A stretch of DNA of 64,000 bases from Verrucomicrobiaceae bacterium (GTDB taxonomy: Bacteria > Verrucomicrobiota > Verrucomicrobiia > Verrucomicrobiales > Verrucomicrobiaceae): assembly GCA_027486585.1 (NCBI GenBank), contig JAIXOU010000099.1, forward strand, positions 1-64,000. Direction: 5' to 3'. The notes beneath the pieces were generated by a model that was not told the DNA's origin, made no database searches, and was given only the letters and a program-made list of their open reading frames with translations. The position numbers were made by a program, and so were the translations under genes. Position 1 is the first letter of the stretch. Every line of letters begins with the position of its first letter. Below, piece by piece: positions 35,084 to 44,662 of this stretch.

Positions 35084-36325
35084 ATGACCACACGTCGAAC
35101 TTTTCTTCGCGCCGCCGGTGCTTCCCTTGCTTTGCCGGCCATCGGGCGTGCGTCCGAAAAGCTTCCCTCCAAGCGGCTCCTGGCGATTCATGTGCCATTG
35201 GGGATGATGCCAGCGTTTTTCTTTCCGAAGGCTGGCGAGACCTCGAGCCCCTATCTTGATCTGTTAGCGGCGCACAAAAGTCATTTCAGTACTTTTGCAG
35301 GCGTCTCTCATCCAGGTGTGGATGGCAATCATCATGCTGGGCAATGTTTCCTGACTGGTGCACCGCATCCAGGACAGCCGACTTTTCGCAACAGCCTCTC
35401 ACTGGATCAACTTGTCGCAGAGAAGATTGGGCTTGATACACGATTCCCGTCACTCGCGGTTTCAGTGAGAAAAGGTGACCATTATGCGGACTCGATTTCC
35501 GTATCGCGTTCCGGTGTCGTTTTGCCCGCTGAAACAAGTGCCGAGAGGCTTTATCGTCGGCTCTTTGTGGCTGGTACACCCGATGAAATAGCGGCGACCA
35601 TGCGCCGCATTGAGGCGGGCGGCAGTGTGCTCGACTTGATCCTGGACAAAGCTAAACGAATCGAAAAATCCGCCGCGCCACAGGATCGCGAGCGGCTTGA
35701 TCAATACTTCCAAAGTGTGCGCGAACTCGAAACCCGACTGCAACGCAACATCGAGTGGGAAAAGCGTCCAAAGCCGAAAGTGGACTATCCGCAACCCAAG
35801 GACATCGCTGATGCCAATGAGGTTATTGCGAGATCGAAACTCATGTTTGATCTCATCCGCCTTGCTTTACAGACAGATAGTACACGCGTCGTCACGCTCA
35901 CTCTCAGCACCTTCAGTGTCGTGCCGCATGTGCCGGGAGTGAAAAGTGAAACGCATGGACTCACGCATCACGGGAACGAGCCGGAAAAGATGGCTGAGTT
36001 GCGGAAGATCGAAGAAGCGCAGCTGAACGTCTTTGGCGAGCTCCTGAAGGCTTTTCGCGGCGTCAACGAAACCGGTGGCTCATTGCTCGATCATACGCAA
36101 GTGCTCTACGGAAGTTGCCTCGGTAACGCCAACTCTCATAGCAATCAGAATCTCCCTCTCATTCTCGCTGGCGGCGGATTTAAACACGGAAAAAATCTTT
36201 CTTTTGATTCGCAGAACAACACTCCTATGGCCAACCTTTTTGTCTCTATGTTACAAGGGCTAGGCATCGAAGCTGGTAAATTTGCTAGCAGTACAGGATC
36301 AATGCCAGGTCTAGATTTGGTTTGA
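35084..36325 (+). CDS. DUF1552 secreted protein, second copy
   Basis: A 413-residue DUF1552 protein, partner of the preceding DUF1592 cytochrome. The Tat-like signal is TTRRTFLRAAGASLALPAIG. Shared family motifs with the gene at 17921 are FAGVSHPGVDGNHHAG (compare ISGLHHPG), RLDQYFQSVRELETRL, LTHHGNEPEKM and GSCLGNANSHSNQNLPLILAGG. It starts at ATG 35084; a TTG at 35075 would add three residues. The function of DUF1552 is not known, and export in folded, perhaps cofactor-loaded form is implied by the twin arginines. Confidence 0.9.
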   Translation: MTTRRTFLRAAGASLALPAIGRASEKLPSKRLLAIHVPLGMMPAFFFPKAGETSSPYLDLLAAHKSHFSTFAGVSHPGVDGNHHAGQCFLTGAPHPGQPTFRNSLSLDQLVAEKIGLDTRFPSLAVSVRKGDHYADSISVSRSGVVLPAETSAERLYRRLFVAGTPDEIAATMRRIEAGGSVLDLILDKAKRIEKSAAPQDRERLDQYFQSVRELETRLQRNIEWEKRPKPKVDYPQPKDIADANEVIARSKLMFDLIRLALQTDSTRVVTLTLSTFSVVPHVPGVKSETHGLTHHGNEPEKMAELRKIEEAQLNVFGELLKAFRGVNETGGSLLDHTQVLYGSCLGNANSHSNQNLPLILAGGGFKHGKNLSFDSQNNTPMANLFVSMLQGLGIEAGKFASSTGSMPGLDLV

Positions 36326-36577
36326 GAAGGCAATGAGTCTTGGTTGAAGCGATCTTCGCAGAAAGGGTCGATTGTGACCAACTCATAATTACGGATGTTT
36401 CCCTGATGTTAAGTTGCCGATCTACAAAGGCTTCGTCCAGCTCGGTGAGCCACTCGTGGCAAGAAAAAGGATGGTATTAAAACATCTGAAACTCGCAAGA
36501 GTCCGTTTCATCGATTTACCGGCAAAGTCAGGAAACCAAGTTTTTTTGGCACAGCATGGTTTGGCTACGGGAAAGAA
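36326..36577. other. Intergenic region between two cytochrome modules
   Basis: The 252 bp separate the second DUF1592/DUF1552 module from the DUF1549/1553-DUF1501 module. A plus-strand frame without a good start, ending in the TGA at 36579-36581, reads VKLPIYKGFVQLGEPLVARK and on to LATGKK (about 57 codons). I do not recognise it; it might be a gene remnant or chance. No clear promoter or terminator was identified. Confidence 0.3.
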
Positions 36578-39427
36578 ATGAAACCATTTTCGCTTCGTTA
36601 TCATTCTATGATCGGAAAAGCAGTCCTTCTTACTCTCCTAGCCGCATCCTCACTTCAAGCCGAGGAGGGGGAGGTACTGTTCGTGCGTCGGGTGTGGCCG
36701 TTATTTCAAGAGAAGTGTCTGGCTTGTCATGGAAACGACGACAAGAAGATCAAGGGTGACTTCGACATGCGCACGCTTGAGAGCACGCTGAAGGGTGGTG
36801 AGAGCGAAAAGGCAGCGGTGGTGATGGGGAAGCCGGAGGAAAGTCCGCTTTATCTCGCTTCGACACGACAACACGATGACTGGGAAGCCATGCCGCCGAA
36901 GGAAGCGGACAAGCTTTATGCGGAACAACTCGCCTGGATCAAAGAATGGATCGCCGCTGGTGCGCCATGGCCCGATGAAGCAAAGCGTGCTGTGATTTCC
37001 CAAATCAACGCTGAAAAATGGAGCGCTGAGGATGGCATCACCGTGAAGGTCACCGGGGCGCTTTCACCAGAGTGGGCGAACCGCCGCTACAAGCCTGAGG
37101 CGCTATGGGGATACCAAAGCGTTCGTAAACCCGAAATCCGAAGTGCGAATGACGAACATCCCGTGGATGTGCTGCTGGCGGTGAAGGATCCTGTACCAGC
37201 CGCGGATGCGCGCACTTTTATTCGCCGGGCAACCTATGATCTAACTGGGCTGCCGCCAACGCCGGAGGAAGTTGAGCTGTTCGTGAATGAGATGGAGAGG
37301 ACGAATGGGTCCAATAAGACCTATGCAAAACTCATCGACCGTTTGCTCGAATCACCGCATTACGGCGAGCGTATGGCACGCCATTGGCTGGATGTGGTGC
37401 GTTACGCGGACAGCAGCGGTTTTGCCAATGACTACGAGCGTGGTAATGCTTGGCGCTATCGTGATTACGTGGTTCGTAGCTTCAATGCGGACAAGCCTTA
37501 TGATCAGTTCATCAAAGAGCAGATCGCTGGGGATGAAATAAAAGTAAATGATGCGGAGGCGTTGATCGCGACGGGTTTCCTGCGGATGGGGCCGTGGGAA
37601 CTAACCGGAATGGAGGTCGCCAAGATCGCTCGGCAGCGGTTTCTGGATGATGTGACGAACAGTGTTGGAGAGACTTTCCTAGCGCACTCGCTTCAATGCG
37701 CTCGCTGTCATGATCACAAATTTGATCCGATCCCAACGCATGATTATTACTCAATCCAGGCCTGCTTTGGCACCACGCAACTTGCTGAGCAGCCTGCAGC
37801 CTTTTTGAAGACAGAAAATACGGCTGGTTTCGAGGAGAAAAAGTATCTGGAAGCGCGGCGCATTGAGCATATGGCCATGCTGGAGTCGCTCGATCAGAAA
37901 CTGCTGACCAATGCGGAGGTCTGGTATGCGGAGAGAAAATTGGATCGCAAAGACTGGGATACAGCGGTGGCCTCGGCTCGTCTCTTTATCGCAAAAGGTG
38001 GTAGCACCAAAAAGGGGCGGAGCTTCACTGGTATCTTCGAGATAGCCCGCAATACGATTCAGAAAAAGAACCTGCCCGAAGATCAATACCCGCCCAAGCT
38101 CGTCGGCTTCCAGCCTGAGGATTACGGCAACGAGCGTGTGGCACGCAAAGGCCTGGAGCGTCTGAAATGGGAACTGGAGCGCTATGAGCCTTTTGCCTTC
38201 AGTGTCTATAACGGACGCACTCCTCAGATGGTCAGCGTTTATCAGCCAATTCGTATGCCGCAAGATCGCATGACCAGTGGAGAGCTTGAGCAGACAGCCA
38301 TTCTTGGTGGTGGGGATCCTTTTTCACCAACGAAACCCGTGAAGCCCGGCGTGCTGTCCGTACTCGGCAGCATAAAGATTCCTGATGGTATCGAAGGTCG
38401 TCGCACAGCGCTGGCGAACTGGATCGCGAGCAAAGATAATCCGCTTACGACCCGTGCCATTGTGAATCGCCTGTGGCTCTGGCACTTCGGGCAGGCTATC
38501 GCCGGGAATCCTAACAACTTCGGCAGCACTGGCAAGCGACCGACGCATCCTGAGTTACTCGACTGGCTGGCAGCGACGTTTGTTGAGAAGAATTGGAGCA
38601 TCAAGGAAATGCATCGAGTGATCATGATGAGTGCGGCGTATCGGCGGAGTTCGCAGTTCTCGGTTCCTGGTTCTCTGTTGAGCCGTGAAGAAGCGGAAAA
38701 AAACTACGCCGTCTTTAAACCTCGACGCCTGATGGCTGAGGAAATGCGGGACACGATGCTAAGTATTACCGGTGAACTGAATGCCACGCTCGGGGGTATT
38801 CCGAATCGACCAGAGATCAATGTCGAGGTAGCCATGCAGCCTCGGCAAGTCATGGGCACGTTTGCAGCGGCTTGGGTGCCCAATGCAAAACCGGAACAGC
38901 GACACAGACGCAGTTTGTATGCGCTCAAGATTCGTGGGGTGCGTGATCCATTCATGGAGGTGTTTAATGAGCCTGGACCTGACTTTTCTTGCGAAGTGCG
39001 TGAGGTCTCCACGGTCACTCCGCAGGTCTTCAGCCTCTTCAATGGTCAGGCTAGCTACGATCGTGCGCTAGCTCTGGCAAATCGTGTTTTAAAAGAAAAA
39101 CCTGCCGATGTGATCACGCGTGTGTTTCAACTCAGCTATGGTCGTGTTCCAATGGCCGATGAAAAAGCGGCTTGTGAAACCCATTGGATGCAGATGGAAA
39201 AGAAACAGTCCAGCACCGTCATCACCGAGACTAAGCCGCCACTTAGCGTGAAGCGAGATGCCGTGGAAGAGAATACGGGAGAGAAATTCAGCTTTCAGGA
39301 AAAGCTCCCAAGTTACGCCGATTTCATTCCCGATCTTCAGCCCTCTGATGTCGATCTCCGCACGCGAGCACTGGCCGATTTGTGCCTTGTGCTGATGAAC
39401 TCGAATGAATTTTCGTATCTCTACTGA
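36578..39427 (+). CDS. DUF1549/DUF1553 c-type cytochrome protein
   Basis: A 949-residue secreted protein (939 if it starts at the ATG at 36608, which gives a cleaner signal peptide, MIGKAVLLTLLAASSLQA). PSCyt1 carries CLACHG; DUF1549 follows (TFIRRATYDLTGLPPTPEEV, YGERMARHWLDVVRYADSSG) with the second haem-type motif CARCHDHKFDP, then DUF1553 (IVNRLWLWHFGQAI, HPELLDWLAATFVE, RRSLYALKIRGVRDP). Unlike the paralogue at 23491 it lacks the discoidin domain. It is directly followed (3 bp) by its DUF1501 partner, a standard two-gene operon. A GAAC-family repeat remnant is translated as FSVPGSLLS in the DUF1553 loop. Confidence 0.92.
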   Translation: MKPFSLRYHSMIGKAVLLTLLAASSLQAEEGEVLFVRRVWPLFQEKCLACHGNDDKKIKGDFDMRTLESTLKGGESEKAAVVMGKPEESPLYLASTRQHDDWEAMPPKEADKLYAEQLAWIKEWIAAGAPWPDEAKRAVISQINAEKWSAEDGITVKVTGALSPEWANRRYKPEALWGYQSVRKPEIRSANDEHPVDVLLAVKDPVPAADARTFIRRATYDLTGLPPTPEEVELFVNEMERTNGSNKTYAKLIDRLLESPHYGERMARHWLDVVRYADSSGFANDYERGNAWRYRDYVVRSFNADKPYDQFIKEQIAGDEIKVNDAEALIATGFLRMGPWELTGMEVAKIARQRFLDDVTNSVGETFLAHSLQCARCHDHKFDPIPTHDYYSIQACFGTTQLAEQPAAFLKTENTAGFEEKKYLEARRIEHMAMLESLDQKLLTNAEVWYAERKLDRKDWDTAVASARLFIAKGGSTKKGRSFTGIFEIARNTIQKKNLPEDQYPPKLVGFQPEDYGNERVARKGLERLKWELERYEPFAFSVYNGRTPQMVSVYQPIRMPQDRMTSGELEQTAILGGGDPFSPTKPVKPGVLSVLGSIKIPDGIEGRRTALANWIASKDNPLTTRAIVNRLWLWHFGQAIAGNPNNFGSTGKRPTHPELLDWLAATFVEKNWSIKEMHRVIMMSAAYRRSSQFSVPGSLLSREEAEKNYAVFKPRRLMAEEMRDTMLSITGELNATLGGIPNRPEINVEVAMQPRQVMGTFAAAWVPNAKPEQRHRRSLYALKIRGVRDPFMEVFNEPGPDFSCEVREVSTVTPQVFSLFNGQASYDRALALANRVLKEKPADVITRVFQLSYGRVPMADEKAACETHWMQMEKKQSSTVITETKPPLSVKRDAVEENTGEKFSFQEKLPSYADFIPDLQPSDVDLRTRALADLCLVLMNSNEFSYLY
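38662..38679. repeat. Solo GAAC-family repeat remnant in coding sequence
   Basis: GGTTCCTGGTTCTCTGTT matches the start of the inverted repeat at 17409 (GTTCCTGGTTCT identical). It lies in frame within a DUF1553 loop that in the paralogue holds another type of repeat. Confidence 0.45.
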
Positions 39428-39430
39428 GCC

Positions 39431-40855
39431 ATGAACACCTCCTATTTTCCCTGTGCTGGATCACGTGCCTTTCATGCGCCAACGCGCCGTGAGTTTGTTT
39501 ATGGAATGGGCGCATCCCTTGGTAGCGTGGCTTTGACGTCGCTGTTGGCCGCAGAGACCAAGGGGCCGCTGGCTCCAAAGGCACAGCAGGTGCCGGCGAA
39601 GGCGAAGAACTGCATCTTCCTGATGATGGAGGGCGGACCTAGCCACATCGATTGCTTTGACCCGAAGCCGATGCTGGAAAAGCTGCATCTGAAAGAGTTC
39701 ACCAAGGAAGGCAAGATGAAGTCGGCGATGGAAAGCGGGAAGCGTTATTATGTGAAATCGCCGTTTAAATTTGCCCAGCATGGGCAGTCAGGGGCCTGGA
39801 TGAGTGAGCCTTGGCAGCATCTGAGCGGAGTCGCGGATGAGTTGTGTTTTTTCAGAGGCTGTCAGGTGGACTCGGTGAATCATCCGACGGCCATGTATCA
39901 GATGAACTGCGGGAATCGTTTCGGTGGAGATCCGGCGATTGGTTCATGGGTGACATATGGACTGGGATCGGTGAATCAGGATCTACCCGGGTTCATCGTG
40001 TTGCCAGAAATTAGCTATCCGCAGGGCGGGAGTGCGAACTGGGGGAATGGGTATCTACCAGCGCAGTTTCAAGGCACGCCACTGAGGCCGAAGGGATCGC
40101 CCATTTTAGATTTGCAGCCGCCAAAGGGCATCTCGCCTGATCATCAGCGGGCCAATTTAGATCTACTGGCTAAGTTGAATCAAAAGCACGCAGTGGACCA
40201 TCCATGGCATGATGAACTGAAGGCACGCATGAACAATTACGAACTGGCTTTTCGCATGCAGACGCAGGTGCCCGAGACGCTGGATCTGAGCGCCGAAGAT
40301 GAAAAAACGAAGGCCATGTATGGCATCGGCAATGATGCGACAGATGCCTTTGGTCGGAAATGCTTGTTAGCTCGAAAGTTGGTGGAGAAGGGGGTGCGCT
40401 TTGTGCAACTCTATGCAGGCACTTGGGACAGTCACGATTACATTGAGCGTGCTCATGGCAATCTCATCCGTCAGGTGGACCAGCCTATAGCTGCGCTGAT
40501 CAAAGACCTCAAACAGCGCGGCCTGCTGGATGACACGCTGATCGTCTGGTGTGGCGAATTTGGTCGGACGCCTGACAACGGTGTGCGAGGTGGTACCGCT
40601 TATGGTCGCGACCACAATCCTAAAGCCATGACGCTGTGGTTTGCCGGTGGCGGTGTCAAAGCTGGGCATACTATCGGTAGCACTGATGACCGTGGCATGG
40701 AGGCTATCGAAGAAGTTCATCATGTCCGTGACGTGCACATCACACTTCTCCGGCTACTGGGCCTGGATGACAACAAACTCACGTTTTATCACGCGGGTCG
40801 TTTTAAGCAACTTTCGCAATTTGGCGGGCAGGTGATCGAGAAGCTGATTGCTTAG
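39431..40855 (+). CDS. DUF1501 secreted protein, second copy
   Basis: A 474-residue DUF1501 protein in an operon with the DUF1549/1553 cytochrome 3 bp upstream. An Arg-Arg export signal is visible (TRREFVYGMGASLGSVALTSLLA). Family motifs are FLMMEGGPSHIDCFDPKP, AIGSWVTYGLGSVNQDLPGF, GVRFVQLYAGTWDSHDYIE, CGEFGRTPDNG and GRDHNPKAMTLWFAGGGVKAG. Its relation to the copy at 29818 is clear but distant. The stop codon overlaps the end of the convergent peptidase-like gene by three bases. Confidence 0.92.
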   Translation: MNTSYFPCAGSRAFHAPTRREFVYGMGASLGSVALTSLLAAETKGPLAPKAQQVPAKAKNCIFLMMEGGPSHIDCFDPKPMLEKLHLKEFTKEGKMKSAMESGKRYYVKSPFKFAQHGQSGAWMSEPWQHLSGVADELCFFRGCQVDSVNHPTAMYQMNCGNRFGGDPAIGSWVTYGLGSVNQDLPGFIVLPEISYPQGGSANWGNGYLPAQFQGTPLRPKGSPILDLQPPKGISPDHQRANLDLLAKLNQKHAVDHPWHDELKARMNNYELAFRMQTQVPETLDLSAEDEKTKAMYGIGNDATDAFGRKCLLARKLVEKGVRFVQLYAGTWDSHDYIERAHGNLIRQVDQPIAALIKDLKQRGLLDDTLIVWCGEFGRTPDNGVRGGTAYGRDHNPKAMTLWFAGGGVKAGHTIGSTDDRGMEAIEEVHHVRDVHITLLRLLGLDDNKLTFYHAGRFKQLSQFGGQVIEKLIA

Positions 40856-42366
40856 GGTGCCCAGTTGAGTCGGTAAAACTTAGCTCCTGCGGTGATGCTT
40901 TCCTGCCAAGTCGCGATGGTGGCTGGGGTGGTGTCGGCGGTGCGGATTGTTGCGGCTGACTGCCAACTAATCAGATCGTCTGATGACTCGATGGTGTAGG
41001 TTTTGAGCGGATCAATTTGAGAAAGGGCTAACACGTTTTGTGTTCCAGTGCGTGTCAGGGTCATTTGTGGGCCTTTGCCTAGCTGCACTTCCCAGGCGAT
41101 GCCATAGGTCACGTCGTTTGTGCCTGCGCTGACCTCTAGAGCGTATTCGCCTGGAGGCAGATTGCGTAAAAAGAGATGCTCCACGTTATCCACGCTGCTG
41201 TTGCTTTCGGTGATGGTGCTGCCGACGGTGAATTCTGCGGCATTTGCCAAACGCAGGTTGAGATTGGCTAAAGTGGAAGTCGAGTAGTTTAAGGAGAGGC
41301 TGCGGTGCCAAGTGATCGTGGCGGACACGGTGGCTCCCCAACTTGCGGCGGGTAGGGTGAAAAAGTAACGCTTGGGCACAGCCGTGCTGCTTGTGCCATT
41401 ATCCCAACCTTGGAGGGATCGGAGGACGCTATTGCTGGAGGGTTGTCGTCCTGCGGCCAGGATGTGATAGGCATTGAGTGCGTTCAATTCGCCGGCTCCA
41501 AAGATCTCATCATAAGGGCGGCTGCTAGAGATGCGCTTCCAGCCGAGGAGATTTTGTTTAGAAGCTGCGCTAAGCATGATCGACTTCACCACACGCGGAT
41601 CATCGGCATCTGGGAATCCTGGGCGGATGGCATCCAGCAAAAAGGTGGCGACGGAGGCAACAGCAGGGCCCGCGAAACTGGTCAGGGTTTCATTGACGAC
41701 GAGGTCAGGTTTCATGCGCCCTGTGACGTCTAGGTTACTGTGGGTCTGCGGATGATTGCCATTCCGCAGACCAGCGCTGATGCCGTGATAGGCATTGGCT
41801 AGGAGTTTCTGCATAGCACCGCCGTTATTCATGGGCGTGGAGACGATCACACCGTCGCGATTGATCAGAGCATCAAGCCGACGTAAAAAAGTCGTGTCAG
41901 TGCTGTCCGCGCCAAAGCTGCCGACCCAGCTGTGATTCTGCACGCTGCCGCTGAATGTGGGCAGCGGATTGGTGTTATACAAGTTATTGGCAAAGTCAGC
42001 GGCCAGCCAAGCATGAAGCTCAGTCACGCCTGGAGAAATGCTCAAACCTGTGCCGCAAAAGTAATTGGCCACGGCTGCTGCATGACCTGAGGTGCCGCTG
42101 GCTGCTGAGTAGGGAGTGATGGTTTTCCCAGCGAGCACGCCTGTGCCCGCGTAGGCTACCGTACCTGTCGTGCCCTGAGCGTAGTGATTGCCACCTTGCG
42201 ATGCCTCGGACATCATGACGGGGATTCCGGCACCTGTGAGTAAAGAGGTTCCTAGTTCAGCCTGCAATTGCGGAAAACCCGCATCAGCACGCCAGTCGGC
42301 CCGTGCTGTGCTGAAGAGTAGCGCAGTCGTTGCTGAAATAAGACCGATAGGACAAAAGCGACCCAT
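40852..42366 (-). CDS. Subtilisin-like secreted protein with altered catalytic site
   Basis: A 504-residue exported protein (signal peptide 1-22). The order of motifs follows S8 subtilases: strand GAGIPVMMSEAS where Asp is expected (E54 instead), a His motif TSGHAAAVANYF (H95), an oxyanion Asn in QNHSWVG (N144) and the serine motif LTSFAGPAVASVATFLLDA (S230 in place of GTSMAAP). The C-terminal ~190 residues are beta-rich, with a pre-peptidase-like region (LPPGEYALEVSAG) and a verrucomicrobial C-terminal module (YTIESSDDLISWQSAATI) seen in many secreted proteins. The missing Asp leaves activity in doubt. Confidence 0.7.
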   Translation of the reverse strand: MGRFCPIGLISATTALLFSTARADWRADAGFPQLQAELGTSLLTGAGIPVMMSEASQGGNHYAQGTTGTVAYAGTGVLAGKTITPYSAASGTSGHAAAVANYFCGTGLSISPGVTELHAWLAADFANNLYNTNPLPTFSGSVQNHSWVGSFGADSTDTTFLRRLDALINRDGVIVSTPMNNGGAMQKLLANAYHGISAGLRNGNHPQTHSNLDVTGRMKPDLVVNETLTSFAGPAVASVATFLLDAIRPGFPDADDPRVVKSIMLSAASKQNLLGWKRISSSRPYDEIFGAGELNALNAYHILAAGRQPSSNSVLRSLQGWDNGTSSTAVPKRYFFTLPAASWGATVSATITWHRSLSLNYSTSTLANLNLRLANAAEFTVGSTITESNSSVDNVEHLFLRNLPPGEYALEVSAGTNDVTYGIAWEVQLGKGPQMTLTRTGTQNVLALSQIDPLKTYTIESSDDLISWQSAATIRTADTTPATIATWQESITAGAKFYRLNWAP

Positions 42367-42488
42367 AGGACTGACTTTGCCACGAAGAGGCTTCGAATCC
42401 AAGCACAGATTCAAAGAGATCGGCTGGAGATGCTCTCTGAAAAGCACTCAAGAACGTTCGAAACAATGGCGCGGTGAGTTCATTCGAT

Positions 42489-44126
42489 TCACTTGGTTTG
42501 TGAGTGGATCACTTCCCCTAGCCACTTGGCGGTTTCGTCGGCGATGACGTTATAGCCAGCGAGATTCGGATGACGATCACCTGTCCAGCCGGGTAAGTGG
42601 CCAAAGATACCATCAAGTCGGTTGTCCATGACGATGACTTGTGGATCAGTGCCTGGGTTAATGTAAGGTGTGGCAAAGGCGCGTAGATTCTCTGGGATCT
42701 TGGATAGGGGGAAGCGGCGGTAGTTGAGCATGTCGGGACCTTTTTTCAGTTCCGCCAGATAACGTGGGGCGATGTCAAAAAGCGTGAGCTGTTCCTCCTT
42801 CGCGATCTGCTTGATCACGGCATTGATGTCTTCATGCAAATTGTCTAACGCGTACGGAATGACGGTCATGGGAATGAGCATGGCTTTGGGATGATCTTGA
42901 CGCAGACGGGCGAGTAGTTCACGGAAGTCTTTCGGGAACTGAGTCTTCCAATCTTTGATTCTTGCCATGTCATTGAGCCCATAACGGATGAAGATGTAAT
43001 CAGCCTGCGGTTTCCTCTTCACGGCTTTGTCATAGCGTGTGTCGAGCAGGCGGCGGATGTATTCACCACTTTGGCCTTCGTTATAAACATCGCAGAAAGG
43101 AAGCGTGGGTTGAGCGGCGAGGAGGGTGCGCAGCGTATCTTCAAATTGTGGCTCATCGGGGGCGATCTTCTTCGGAATGCTGGCTTCAGTGGTGCTGTCT
43201 CCGAGCAGGAGAACTTGAAGACGTTTTTTTCCAGTGGTCGCATCGCTAAAGGTGAAGGGTTTTCCGCCAATGAATTGATCTGAAGTGATGGTGGGACAGA
43301 TGTGCTTTTCAACATGCTGGATAAAAAGCGCCGTGCCGCGTGTGTGGCTGACAAAGGGCCAGCAGGCGGGGTTGTACATCGTGTCGGTCATGTCACGCAT
43401 GAGCACGACGTGCTTACCATTTTTGGCCATCTGACGCAGACCAAACGGGCGACCTGCCACGCACATGTTGGTGTGCACACCCATGAGGATGACGTTGTCG
43501 ATGTTTTTCGATTCTAACAGATTCCAGATTTCGACACCGCTGTCACTGATGGCGTCTTGGGTTTGATCAATGGTTAGGACATTGATCTGCTTGAGCCAAG
43601 GGCCTTTAGGATTGCGATTCTGGGCTTCGAGTTCTTTGACCCAGGCGGCGTGTTTTTCAGGTTCGTCATCATTGCCGCCATCGCTTTGATCCAGCGGGTA
43701 AATGGCCCTTTCTTCGCTGGGTATTTGTTTGCACCACTCGCCAATTTTATCTGGTAAGCGCGCAGCTTTGGGAGCTGTTTTTGCGCGCTCACGGGCCGGA
43801 GTTCCATCATAAGCGGCCATGCAACTACTCGGCGCATGAATGATGAGGATGCCGTCCTGGCGTGCCTTGGTCAGGACTTTATTCATGCGGGGAGCCATTT
43901 CGCCTTCTCGGGTCACGGCGTTTTTGCAGGTGTGCAGATCCCACATGTCACAGACAATGATGGCCGTGCGGGATGGGCTCCAAGATTCTTTGACCAGGAT
44001 CGCTTTGCCCGAGGGCGCTCGGGATTGCAGGGTAAGGTCCGCTGAGAAAGCAGACCAAGAGAAGGCGAGTAGAAGTGTCAGTGCACGCATAGCAATCAAA
44101 CGCTGCTGCCACTGCCATTTCATCAT
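42489..44126 (-). CDS. Fused isochorismatase-like and SGNH hydrolase protein
   Basis: A 545-residue exported protein with two enzymatic halves. Residues 40-280 match isochorismatase-type cysteine hydrolases: D60 in AIIVCDMWD, the basic/acidic middle and the nucleophile C222 in GVHTNMCVAGRPFG. Residues 300-545 match SGNH hydrolases: LLLGDSTTE (S311), NEGQSGEYIRRLL, IRYGLNDM and DRHPNLAGYNVIA. A signal peptide core lies at residues 13-29 (MRALTLLLAFSWSAFSA). The start at 44126 is chosen because it overlaps the tspO stop by 4 bp; 44090 is the alternative. The combination suggests joint hydrolysis of an amide/ester pair, but the substrate is unknown. Confidence 0.85.
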   Translation of the reverse strand: MMKWQWQQRLIAMRALTLLLAFSWSAFSADLTLQSRAPSGKAILVKESWSPSRTAIIVCDMWDLHTCKNAVTREGEMAPRMNKVLTKARQDGILIIHAPSSCMAAYDGTPARERAKTAPKAARLPDKIGEWCKQIPSEERAIYPLDQSDGGNDDEPEKHAAWVKELEAQNRNPKGPWLKQINVLTIDQTQDAISDSGVEIWNLLESKNIDNVILMGVHTNMCVAGRPFGLRQMAKNGKHVVLMRDMTDTMYNPACWPFVSHTRGTALFIQHVEKHICPTITSDQFIGGKPFTFSDATTGKKRLQVLLLGDSTTEASIPKKIAPDEPQFEDTLRTLLAAQPTLPFCDVYNEGQSGEYIRRLLDTRYDKAVKRKPQADYIFIRYGLNDMARIKDWKTQFPKDFRELLARLRQDHPKAMLIPMTVIPYALDNLHEDINAVIKQIAKEEQLTLFDIAPRYLAELKKGPDMLNYRRFPLSKIPENLRAFATPYINPGTDPQVIVMDNRLDGIFGHLPGWTGDRHPNLAGYNVIADETAKWLGEVIHSQTK

Positions 44127-44599
44127 GCTGGATTCAAACGCCAGAGGGTTAAGTTTAAAAAGGAAGCAAAACTGACCCAGGCCAGATAGGGTACGAAGAG
44201 CCACCCAGCGGTCGGAGTAACTCGCCGGAAACTCAGCAGGGTGAGTAAAATCATGATCCACATGAGAATGATCTCCACAAGTGCCCAGCCGAGCTGATGG
44301 GCACCGAAGAAGATGGGGGTCCAGGCGGCATTCAGTGCCAGTTGCACAAAATAAAACGCCAGAGGTTGTGAAAAACCGACACGCTTCCACACCAGCCACG
44401 CGGCGACTGCCATGAGGGTGTACAGCAGTGTCCATGCAGGACCAAAGACCCATGAGGGTGGGTTCCAGGTGGGTTTATTCAGGGCTGCATACCATGCGCC
44501 TGGCATGGAGCCGATGCTCATCAATGGGGCGCAAAAGGTGATGACGATGAAACCAACAAGAGCCAGTGCGTTGCGAAGTTTGGAGGAAGTTGATCTCAT
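44123..44599 (-). CDS. tspO: TspO/MBR family membrane protein
   Basis: A 158-residue five-helix membrane protein of the TspO/translocator protein family, which binds tetrapyrroles and is linked to oxidative stress and porphyrin turnover. Motifs: GSMPGAWYAALNKPTWNPPSWVFGPAWTLLY (loop and second helix), W-x-P-x-FFG, LNAAWTPIFFG and the C-terminal PYLAWVSFASFLNLTLWRLN. Size is typical. It is translationally coupled (ATGA) to the isochorismatase-SGNH fusion and divergent from the SMP-30 gene. Confidence 0.95.
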   Translation of the reverse strand: MRSTSSKLRNALALVGFIVITFCAPLMSIGSMPGAWYAALNKPTWNPPSWVFGPAWTLLYTLMAVAAWLVWKRVGFSQPLAFYFVQLALNAAWTPIFFGAHQLGWALVEIILMWIMILLTLLSFRRVTPTAGWLFVPYLAWVSFASFLNLTLWRLNPA

Positions 44600-44662
44600 G
44601 AACGAACTTAGTTAGTCGGTAGCGTACTTAATGTCTAGCCTGAACAATCTCTTCACTATCTT

